Assembly: GCA_013076295.1 (NCBI GenBank)
Contig: RQOL01000466.1
Coordinates: forward strand, 5,437,080-5,501,079
DNA from: Sanderia malayensis
Lineage: Eukaryota > Cnidaria > Scyphozoa > Semaeostomeae > Pelagiidae
Direction of reading: 5' to 3'
DNA length: 64,000 bases
The notes below the pieces were generated by a model. That model was not told the DNA's origin. It saw only the letters and a program-made list of their open reading frames with translations, and made no database searches. A program made the translations under genes and the position numbers. Of this stretch, positions 44,951 to 54,389 are shown one piece after another (the stretch's first letter is position 1; every line of letters starts with the position of its first letter).

Positions 44951-47717
44951 GTAAAAGGTTTGTGAATAATTTATTTCAGGTCATGGCGACGCTAATTTTT
45001 ATTCAGAAATTCCTCTTCAAAACGCAAATTTTTTTGTCTGCAACTAATTTATTGTAATGAATATGATTATTATGAATTGAAAAAGTGAGTTGGTCAATTT
45101 TTAAATACTCGAAAGCCAAGAATATCTTCAAGGCAATCTGGAAGCTTTCACCGATTTCACAGGCGTCTGGAGCACCTGTTTCAGTGAGATGAATTGGTAG
45201 CTCGGCAGCACAAGCCATTCTTTCCAATCGAGACCATTGATATCTATCAGGTTTCTACGAAGTACGCTCATGCATACACCCATTTTTTATAAGAAATCAT
45301 TTATAAGAAACCGGAGGGCCATATTTTCAAAACTTAAGAAACTTTGGTGGTAGATTTTATGTGACTCAAAAGCGTCAAAAAACTTTTTATATTGTTGCGT
45401 GCTATGGTATTGTTTCTTTTGTTCGGTTTCATTTTAAAAGATATTTTAGTTGTGTGCGATAGAATTTGCATTTCTTTTTGCTTGTCTATCCAATTTATGT
45501 TTGGCAGTGACAGAAGATAAAGAGAAGGACGATTAATTAAGGAAGATTAGGTTTTGGTGTCAAGAAACGTGCTAAAGAAACCTTTTGTACCATAAATATG
45601 GTGAAAGCTAAGAAACTCTGGTGCGAGAATTTCGCATAGTTTCTCATAAAAAAATTAAATTTCCCAATGCATCTTTGCATGCTGCTGTTTTGATGAGACA
45701 TGTGTAGCATTTCGGATTCTTGTACAAATTTGTATCTATGTGTTAATCTTAAGTGTTTGTATGTCATGTTCCGGTACCGTGTCTGTCTGTCTGAGTAACA
45801 CCATCGTGTCGTCCAATATGTCCCCTCTGTATTTGCCGCACGTGTATGTGTTTGATTAAGCGATATATTCTGATCTTAATGTGTAATTTATTCAGTTGGC
45901 GATTAAAGCTTGAACAGGCAACATCTTGTGTTTTCTCTTATTTGAATATCTGTTTCATCGCCACGCTACACATGTACAACTGATGCATCCCGTAATTCCA
46001 CCTTCTGAAGGCGGGATTCCTTCTGCATTTTCTCACAACATTTCGAAATGTGATCGATTTTTCATGTAATTCTGTTGATGTTTTCATTATTTTGTTCAGT
46101 GGGTGGTGGGGGTATTAACAGTAAACTGAGCATTAGCATCTCATCTGCCTGCCTGACCACGCATCCCCACGCAGAAATGCAACAATTCTTCAACAGTCAA
46201 AAGACCTGTTGTCTTTTTTTTCCATTCAAAATCCTTCCTCACAGTTGGATAGTTCCCACCAAGAGCAGTGATTGCGAAGAATTATTTCAAACTTGTAAGT
46301 TTTAAATTGAGTTCATTTTTGTAGTTTAAGGAAATTCAACATTCGATCTATCATTTCGAAATGAATTCACTCTCTAACATGGAAAAATATGCTTTTTAAC
46401 ACGGTTTTATTTTGTCAACTGTTTCCACGAAAATTTCATCGAATGATACCGCCTTGAGACATTTGCCTAGCAAATCGTGGATATGTGTATCTTTTCGGGC
46501 AACTAAATAGAGCCTTCACAGCATCGCAAACAATTCAGATGCTGCCCCTGAAAATTTCTGGAAATTGGAACAGACAAAGAAGAGTATAAATTTCATTTTT
46601 CTTGAACCTGAACTCCACTTTTGTATTGTTATAAATCAAATCTTTTGCATAGGCAATATAACTGAATATGATGCAAACTTTGTTGATTAAATTTGTGATA
46701 GAGTTTCGGAAACACGACCTATTTTAAGGCGACGCCCGATGGAGGCATGGTGCGAGGACAGTCGTCGTCCTCATCAAATTTTGTTTCCGAAAATACGTTT
46801 TTTGCATAGAAATATGAACACAGCATCCTTCCCATGTGTAAAAAGTGTGACATGCGGATCACTTGGATGAGTTTATTTGTAATTGATATGTTATAGATCA
46901 AAACTCGTACTAAAATAGGGGTTACAAGACATAGAAGAACACAAAAATGTATATTTTGCTACAATATATCATATATTTCCCCATTACAAAATTTTGAAAC
47001 TCATTCTATCTTGAAAATTGTACCGGTCAAATATTTGTACGGATAGGCCGTATAAAAAAATTATTACTATTATTATAAGCTTCGTCGTAAATAACAAATA
47101 ACAAATTGCCTCGCTTGCTTGACTTTTTCACCTCTTTATGAATCCGTACAAACATTTGTATGGATAGAAGCGTTTACACGGAAACGCTTAGGTTCTCACT
47201 GCCGATTATGTACCGATTATGAGTATGGAATATATTCTGCATATCCTTGCTCTGAGTACATTGTCAATGCTGTATCGCATTTTTATTTGGTTATATGCCT
47301 CCATGTAAACAGGCTCTGAGACAGCAATAATTTTAATGCACACACTTGTCAGAGTCATCTTAGTTTCAGCACACAAAAATGTTGTTGTTTACGCAATTTT
47401 TTTGAAAGCGCACCTGCTAATTGCGAATTGTTGCCTTATGGAAAGGTGTGTTGTTTGGTCCTGACGTATGAATGGTATTATACTTGATGGCAATGCAACA
47501 AAATGTTTTCAGTCAGCTGCCACGCACGCGGGCAGCTCGAATGGGTTGCTGCATCCTGATCGGTCTGTGAGAATTTAACATTGCTTGTTTACAGCGCAGT
47601 TAATAATTTAATTTTGTCACCGTTTTCTCCTGATGTTCGCTTTCCAATTTAGTATAACTGTTCGGATCGAGTAGTTTTTAAATTATGTATCAAGTGGAGA
47701 AGGGGTACAATTGAGAG
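44951..47717. other. Intergenic stretch with no recognised genes
   Basis: A minus-strand frame of 74 codons (45003..45227) has no recognised domain. At 45285-45310 short taagaaa repeats occur. The block at about 45770-45930, ending gaacaggcaacatcttgtgt, faintly resembles 48650-48900 (gagcaagcaacatctctc) and both may be decayed solo-LTR-like sequences; support is weak. Confidence 0.3.
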
Positions 47718-47862
47718 TACAGTAAAAACCCGCATATAAGAACGTGGATTGTTGACATCCAGGCTATTGTTAAAACACTTAAGTCTCTTCTATTCTTTTG
47801 AGCAGAAATATCATTCAGGAGGCTCTTAATCCATTGGTTCTTATATGCGGGTTTTCACTGTA
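47718..47862. mobile_element. MITE, TACAGTAAAAACCCGCATATA family, copy 3
   Basis: 145 bp with inverted ends of about 26 bp: tacagtaaaaacccgcatat at the left and atgcgggttttcactgta at the right, each adjoining ttataagaac-type sequence. TA at both edges. The best preserved of three copies in the window. Confidence 0.9.
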
Positions 47863-48080
47863 TCTAATGTCAACGCAGCCCTGGCTGACGGCGTACTTAC
47901 TAAAACGCGGAACGACCCAAAACGACCCAAAACCACCCAAAACCACCCAAAACCACCCAAAACGACCCAAAACCACCCAAAACCACCCAAAACGACCCAC
48001 AACGACCCACAACGACCCACAACCACCTCATAGCAACCAACCACCAACAACCACCTCTTTGAAATTTTTGAAGAAATACA

Positions 48081-48636
48081 TACTTTAATCGGAGAAACTT
48101 TCGCGGGAAGAAACTTTCGCGATTTTCGCGTTTTTGGCCAAAATTCGCGAAAGTTTATTGCGCGAAATTTTCTAAAAAAAGAAATTCGCGAAAGTTTATT
48201 CTTGATAAAAATCTCAAAATTGGAAATTCGCGAAAATTTATTCTCGCAAAAAAGCTATTGTGAAAAACTGGTAATCCCAAAGTGAAAGGCGATTAACACA
48301 GAAGAATATTTATTCATTAGTTAGTTTCATGGAAAGAAAAGGGAAGGCAGAAAAGGCAGAGTCAGAGTGAATATGGAAACGAAGCTGACTTATTACAATA
48401 TTGTTCTTCTTCTGTTAACGTTGTAAAAATGACAAAAATTTATGGAAAAGTTTCACTTTGAATAAAAACTACTTCAAGGTTTCTGTTTAAAGTTTCTGTT
48501 CAGACTTGGAATTCGCGAAAGTTTATTCTCGCAAAATATCCGATTTTGCCTAAAACGCGAAAGTTAATTCCAGAAATTTCGCGTTTTTTTCGCCTCGCGA
48601 AAGTTTCTTCCCGCGAAAGTTTCTCCGATTAAAGTA
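48081..48636. mobile_element. TTCGCGAAAG TIR element, copy 1 (nested)
   Basis: 556 bp with ends tactttaatcggagaaactt and aagtttctccgattaaagta, exact inverses, with TA edges. Both ends carry repeated (A)TTCGCGAAAGTTTATTCTCGC-type units (at least five at the left, four at the right, inverted). The AT-rich core has no ORF. Confidence 0.9.
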
Positions 48637-48944
48637 TTTTAGGGATGTAATATTATGCTTGCGTAAGTATAAATTGTATCATGTCTGTGTTAATATATTA
48701 GAAGTAGAATCATGTTCGTGTTAGTTATATTGTTTTCCTGTGATGTACTTGTGACCGTGTCGTTTGTCTATGTTATATCCGTTGTTGCTGTCACTATTGA
48801 TTGATGTGTCATATTATGATTGTTTTAACTTAGGTAAAATTATAATAGTATTTTAGTTGAATGATTGATCTCGAGCAAGCAACATCTCTCATCCTCTTGA
48901 GTACTTTAAGTGTTAAAATAATGATAAAATAAAAAAATAAAAAA

Positions 48945-49460
48945 ATTAATCGGAGAAACTTTCGCGATTTTCGCGTTTTTGGCCAAAATTCGTGAAAGTA
49001 TATTGCGCGAAATTTTCTAAAATATGAAATTCGCGAAAGTTTATTCTTGATAAAAATTTCAAAATTGGAAATTCGCGAAAGTTTATTCTCGCAAAAGCGC
49101 TAAGCGCTAAAAGTGAAAAACTGGTAATCCCACAGTGAAAGGCGATTAACACAGAAAAATATTTATTCATTAGTTAGTTTCATGAAAAGAAAAGGGAAGA
49201 CAGAAAAGGCAGAGTGAATATGGAAACGAAGCTGACTTATTACAATATATTCTTCTTCTTCTGTTAACGTTGTAAAAATGAACAAAATTTATGAAAAGTT
49301 TCACTTTGAATAAAAACTACTTCAAGGTTTCTGTTTAAAGTTTCTGTTCACACGTGGAATTCGCGAAAATTTATTCTCGCAAAACTCCGATTTTGCTTAA
49401 AATGCGAAAGTTAATGCGTTTTTTCGCCTCGCGAAAGTTTCTTCCCACGAAAGTTTCTAC
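48945..49460. mobile_element. TTCGCGAAAG TIR element, copy 2 (nested, same orientation)
   Basis: About 515 bp and highly similar to the copy at 48081-48636 throughout (shared ggcgattaacacagaa, agttagtttcatg, gaaacgaagctgacttatta). It starts ttaatcggagaaactttcgc after an A-rich stretch and ends cgaaagtttctacc, so the right terminus has lost the ccgattaaagta end. Probably an independent insertion or an internal duplication of the host element. Confidence 0.85.
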
Positions 49461-49763
49461 CTTTACCTGCTTTACCTGGCCACGTTACAGGGGAATTTTG
49501 AAGAAATATTGAATTTTATCATGTTATCATATTTCTTGATTTCACGTTGTTTTGCCCCTAAATATCTTATATAATGTTTAAGTTGTAATTTTCGGGTCGT
49601 TTTGGGTGGTTATGAGGTGGTTGTGGGTGGTTTTGGGTCGTTGTGGGTCTTTTTTGGGTCGTTTTGGGTGATTATGAGGTGGTTTTGGGTCGTTTTGGGT
49701 GGTTTTGGGTCGTTGTGGGTCATTTTGGGTCGTTTTGGGTCGTTCCGCGTTTTAGTAAGTACG

Positions 49764-50237
49764 GGCTGACGGGGTTACCGTGTTTAAAGAATATAAAATG
49801 AATAAAAAATAAAATGAAAATGAATGAACGTTTCGTCCAGCATCAATGTTTGTGGAAAATTTTGATTCTGAGTCTAAAGTACTCTGAACTCAGTTGTATG
49901 TACGCAAGCCTAAAGTGTTGCTTCATCTTAACTTTACAACCAGAAGAGAAACTAAGGCAAATAAGTAACAAAGATACTGAAAACTATAAAAGAACAACGC
50001 AGATGGTACCCATCTTCCACCGACAAATCTGAATACAATAGCAAATGTTCAGGCAGCCGGTTCGCCGAAGGAATTCATTAAGCCATCTCGATTTTTTCTG
50101 CTGATAATATCTGTTTGGGAAGCCCAACATTTGAAATAAGGCATAAGAAACAGCAACACTTGCATTATCAACAAAATCAGACAATGGAATCCAGAGCAAC
50201 AAGAAGAAATGAATGTTATGATCAGTAAAGCTTAATC
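49764..50237. other. Region upstream of the third GPCR
   Basis: No feature recognised apart from the ggctgacgg target duplication at its left edge. Should contain the receptor promoter or 5' UTR. Confidence 0.35.
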
Positions 50238-51158
50238 ATGGCAACTTGCAATGGACACTTGCTATTCAATTTGACGAATCGTGCTAACAATGTTAACAAA
50301 GATCTGGTAGAATTTTCTGCAATATTCCCATCGTTAATCTGTACAACAATAACATTTGGCGCAGTTCTTGGCAATTCAATCATGCTTTACATTATCTACA
50401 AGTGCAAAATGTACAAGACGACACAGAATATTTTGCTTGTGAATATGGCAGTAACAGATTTGCTCAACGGTTTGGTTGTGATGCCAGCAAACATCGTGCT
50501 CCGCATACTGGAACTGCTACATGAATACAACTGTTTCTTAGACGTCTTTATTAAAGTCTGCGCTCATGTTCTCAGCGGAGTTGCTGGCTTGACGATTGGT
50601 CTCATTGCCGTATATCGATGCATAAAGGTCGTGTATCCATTGACAAGCAAAACCTGGCCACTGAAATGCATCTTTAAGCTGGCGCTTGCTTTTGTATGGC
50701 CCTACACGATCCTTCTTGTCAGCTTTTACACGTCGCAAGTCGTGGAGATCGAAATTCTAAAAAAAATATTGATATTCAACATTGTGATTGTCATAGTTCT
50801 TCTGGCTTTCTGCTACATGGTGATTTTCAGCAGGTTGAAAGCAAGAGAGCAAAACCTGTCGAACATTGGGGTCAATTTCTCGACATCATCTCAAGGCAAA
50901 GCAAAAAGGAAATCAAATACATACGCATTAATTTCCTTGATATTCATCATGATGTTTGCTCCGAGAGTCGCCGTGCTTACAGTCAAAGATTCCGAGATAC
51001 GCTATCACTTGTTACGGTGGACAGCCATGTTGATATTCGCGAATAGCGCTCTCAACCCTTTCATCTATTTCTACCGGCGTGACCTGTTCAAGGAAGAAAT
51101 TGTCCGACGCCTCAGAGGTCGGGGCAACGGTAACAGTATTTATCCAGCAAACCATTAG
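50238..51158 (+). CDS. Class A-like GPCR with divergent motifs
   Basis: Intronless seven-TM protein of 306 aa. The N-tail has one N-glycosylation site (NLTN). TM1 has LGNSIMLY and TM2 VNMAVTDLLNG (Asp2.50). TM3 ends AVYRCIKVVYP, so the DRY motif reads YRC. TM6 reads FIMMFAPRVAVL and lacks the CWxP toggle. TM7 has NSALNPFIYFYRRDLF, a normal NPxxY followed by the helix-8 start. The third loop and tail are short and basic. The family fold is clear, but loss of the DRY acid and the CWxP Trp suggests altered activation (decoy, constitutive or lineage-specific receptor). Ligand unknown. Confidence 0.9.
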   Translation: MATCNGHLLFNLTNRANNVNKDLVEFSAIFPSLICTTITFGAVLGNSIMLYIIYKCKMYKTTQNILLVNMAVTDLLNGLVVMPANIVLRILELLHEYNCFLDVFIKVCAHVLSGVAGLTIGLIAVYRCIKVVYPLTSKTWPLKCIFKLALAFVWPYTILLVSFYTSQVVEIEILKKILIFNIVIVIVLLAFCYMVIFSRLKAREQNLSNIGVNFSTSSQGKAKRKSNTYALISLIFIMMFAPRVAVLTVKDSEIRYHLLRWTAMLIFANSALNPFIYFYRRDLFKEEIVRRLRGRGNGNSIYPANH

Positions 51159-51885
51159 TCTGTCAGTCATTTGGAAGTCGCAAGGAATTTCGCGAAAGTT
51201 TTTCAAGGTTAACACACTGATCGGAGATGTTTTTCATTTAAATTTTGATGGATCTTTCTTGTTGCTGCTGAAATTCTCTTCCCAACCCCCGTAGATCTGT
51301 TATTTTCAATCACTTTCAAGGGGGGTTGCTTGGCGAGAGGGGTATTAATTGAAAGGGAAGCTTACTGCAATTTTTGCAATGTAAAAAAATACTCTCCGTT
51401 ATAGACTTGCTTTTTGCTGTTTGGAAAATAATGAATACCAGGCTTCCATATCAATAATTTTATCATAATCATTAATTATGAATATGAGGATGAAATCAAT
51501 AAATCCGACACATTTTCCTTGTCATCATCTGAATTGTCTCGTTCAAAAAAGTTGCTGTCTTAAAACGGAACAGCCGTAACATTAGCGCGCTCTCACACGG
51601 TTCTTGGTTAAAGTGCCTTTGTATACTTGGATCTTGGAAATTTTTCATAACTAGAACAATAAATTTATCAAGTTCATAAGGGTCTTTCTTTATGCGTTAA
51701 TTACGAATCTTTTGCTTTTTATGTGACGAATGGCTTTTAAGCTACGATCAGGCGATTTCTCACACTTTTGCGACACAATTCAAGGGCTGGGTGGAGCCTA
51801 CTATGATATCATAGTAGGAACCCCACTTTTTTCCGTATTGAAGCAACAAATCTGACGTCGATTTTCTCTCATACGATGGACTCGA
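51159..51885. other. Intergenic region; right part is an old dispersed repeat
   Basis: 51790-51887 is the left half of the repeat whose uninterrupted copy is at 37045-37500 (cctactatgatatcatagta .. attgaagcaacaaatctgac). The remainder has no recognised feature. Confidence 0.6.
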
Positions 51886-52975
51886 TACCGTATTTTCTCT
51901 AATTAGCGCCAATCCTCTTTTAACCGCTCCCCTCCAATAAGCGTCCATAGACAGGGAAATTGTTGTGACAAACTAAGCAAGTGCCTAATACCAAATCTGA
52001 CTTCAAAATATGGTTGTATATGGGTGACTGAGTGATTTTCCGAGATGGGCCCAAAAAAATTATTCCAGGAAGTCATGTGATCGATGACGTAAATAATCGC
52101 TAAAAATCTTTCATATAAACGGCTATAACTTTTTAAATACCCCGCCTATGACAATGAAAATAGTCAATAAATGTTCAGCGTACGATTGCCTTTCATTTGA
52201 TATATAAAATTCTAACTTTTGCTGATGTCATCATTTTTCTGATGACGTCATCACTTTTTAAAAAATTCAATTAGTTTGGTTTGCAGAGCCCGTAAAGACA
52301 AAAGTCGGGGATTTTCTACATTTGAGTATACATGTTGAGCTTTTGATACGTGGCATTTGTATTTCTTCGTGATATATACTTTTTCTTTGATATTTTCGTC
52401 ATTTTATAAAGTTGTTTTTGAAACTGCCTAATGTAATGATGTAGACAGGGGGTTCCTTGTAACAATCTGGCAAAGTGCGGAACCTTTGATTTTACTTCGG
52501 ATTCGGGTAATTAAAGGTCGGGCGATTATTTTAGACTTGGGTACATTTTTATAAAACAATAGAAGTCACGTAATTGATGATGTCAGCATTTCCAGTCAGC
52601 CAAAACTTTACTCCCCAATATTGAAAAATAAACTATGCCATTTTGTTAAGCACCCAAAAAAAGCAAAAAATTATAAAACAGCACTACTATCGGACTTACC
52701 GATATCGAGTTATCCGTAGTTAAATTATGTGTCACGTGACAAACATAGCGGATCTGTGATTTTGAAACATTGATGTCAATGATGATTCCGGGCGATTTTT
52801 CTAAATGTGTACGCTTGAATACGAGGCATTTTTGATGACTTCCTTGAGGTATCTTAGGCATGCAAAGCCCTACTTATTTCCTGTTATGCTACATGTTCAC
52901 GACTAAATGACCAAAACTATCTTCGAAATTTAAAAGTAAAGAAAAAAATTTGGATGTTCTGTGGTAGCCACTCAT

Positions 52976-53248
52976 CTAATTAATTGTCACTCGACATAAA
53001 ATCAGAAACTTCTCAGTCACTTTCATGTTCTTCCATACTAAGAGAAGGTTCCGATTTGGTTTGTTGCTCTGAAGAAACTGCGTCTTCTTGCTCATCATCT
53101 CCTTCGTAAATGCTTTATGTAGTTGTCGGGTTGGTCGCCTGTTTCTTTTTTCCTTTTCGTCTTCCTTCCTGCCACATTTTTCATCACTTCCACTCGTTTC
53201 TTCATCTGCATCGGCTTCGTTTTCGGTTTGGGTTTTCTGGCGGTGCAC
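52976..53248 (-). pseudogene. Charged coding remnant in the left arm of the TIR transposon
   Basis: A minus-strand frame of 90 codons with an acidic/basic low-complexity part (ADADEETSGSDEKC, EDEKEKRNRRPT) and a C-terminal part (KAFTKEMMSKKTQ, NRNLLLVWKNMKVTEKF). The same frame exists on the plus strand in the right arm from 53957, where the copia element interrupts it after RNRRPT and the remainder resumes at 58628. It has no recognised function and may be the C-terminus of a protein once encoded by the element. Confidence 0.5.
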
Positions 53249-53299
53249 AACCTCCTTTGCATCATCTAACTTTGGCCCACTCCTTTTGGCTCAATCAAT

Positions 53300-53790
53300 C
53301 CAAATTTTGAGCAATCATTTATCGTATTCTGACTTTTCCAGCCTTGTAAAAGTAATACGTGTATCGTAACCGAAAATTGCATAGATAGCTGGCAAAGATT
53401 GCATAGATAGCTGAACCACAAATTGCAAAAATTGCATAGATAGCTGAACCACTTGCAGTTTTGTAAATGCCCATACAAGGAGTATCAGCAAATCCATATC
53501 TTTAGAGACAATGACCACATCTGTGTTTTGCATTATGGTGTGAAGAACCAAGCGTGTATAAGCCTCCTCATGGTTACATGCATGCAGAAAAGAAAAGTGA
53601 CTTGGTTCTTCTCAACTTTGTACGTTTTATCTTCTTCTGTCACTATGAAAGGGTAGCTGAGACATTTTCTTCCATCTTCACTCTGCAGAAGTTTTGATAT
53701 CAGCTTGACAAGACTATTCTTGTTTTCGCCATTGCGAGAGCTGTTTTTTCGGTTTTAATGTCTTAACTGGGGCTAAGTCATCAACCAACC
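53300..53790 (-). pseudogene. Broken HEEADTR-type ORF fragment in the transposon centre
   Basis: Read on the minus strand, about 53500-53585 encodes CNHEEAYTRLVLHTIMQN and then DVVIVSKDMDLLILLVW. This matches a recurrent motif (HEEADTR(L/M)LLHA...VVV.S.DTDV..L) of uncharacterised proteins common in cnidarian repeat-rich loci; the fold is thought to be nuclease/PIN-like, but that is inference. An upstream segment (YPFIVTEEDKTYKVE) is in another frame. Several short repeats (aattgcatagatagctgaac) follow at 53395-53450. Not functional. Confidence 0.5.
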
Positions 53791-54088
53791 ATCATCCAGA
53801 TTCCGAGCGATCAAAAGGAGCCATATGCAAGTTTTCATTTGGAAAAGATGTTATTTGGAACATATTGACCGCATTTTGTAGGAAGAAAATGGATGGAAAT
53901 ATGAAGGAAAAAACAAAATACCAAAGTGATTTTCAGGGCCACGGCTTCCTCCAGCATTGACAAGAAAACGGCACCGCCAGAAAACCCAAACCAAAAACGA
54001 AGCCCATGCAGATGAAGAAGCGAGTGGAAGTGATGAAAAATGTGACAGAAAAGAAGACGGAAAGGAAAAAAGAAACAGGCGACCAACC

Positions 54089-54298
54089 TATCAAAAGATG
54101 ATTATTATTATTGTTATATCATGCTGTGATGATTCACATCTTCCGCTTTATACTGACACTTATAATTCACTTCTGTTCTGTTCTTGATGATTGTAGTTGC
54201 GTAATTACTATATCTATTTTATATATCTTGCTGTTGTTTTATATGGTTATGTCTCATTATTTGGTCTACTCTCTACTCTGGACACAACATTTCAAACA
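54089..54298 (+). repeat. 5' LTR of the copia element
   Basis: 210 bp, starting tatcaaaagatgattattat and ending gacacaacatttcaaaca. AT-rich; includes a tttatatatcttg stretch that could serve as a TATA-like element. Identical as read to the 3' LTR. Confidence 0.95.
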
Positions 54299-54389
54299 GG
54301 TTATGGGCCCAGGAGTTCATGAGTAGAATCAAGTTGTTAGTTTCTTTTGAAATCCAAATCTAAAGTCTCAGTCTTATTCGTAAACACAT

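Larger units (their letters stand above)
47892..49763. mobile_element. Mutator-like non-autonomous TIR element with 9-bp target duplication
   Basis: 1872 bp. The left end cgtacttactaaaacgcgga and its exact inverse at the right end are flanked by the direct repeat ggctgacgg (47883-47891 and 49764-49772): a 9-bp target duplication, characteristic of Mutator-like elements. Each TIR continues into a run of 10-bp repeats AAAAC(G/C)ACCC (about 47909-48030) and the inverse (about 49594-49745). The interior holds two copies of a different TIR family (48081-48636 and 48945-49460) and no transposase. Confidence 0.85.

Noticed and set aside
47798..48088. Repetitive frames rich in TTQNHPKRP or WVVLGRFG
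   Set aside because: They come from the 10-bp AAAAC(G/C)ACCC terminal array of the Mutator-like element, not from a protein gene.
53088..54086. Phe/Ser-rich frames such as those at 53088..53369 (+) and 53835..54086 (-)
   Set aside because: They are reverse-strand readings of the charged ORF remnant in the transposon arms.
54111..54326. A hydrophobic 62-70-codon frame inside both copia LTRs
   Set aside because: It lies entirely in LTR sequence, repeats because the LTR repeats, and has no known counterpart.
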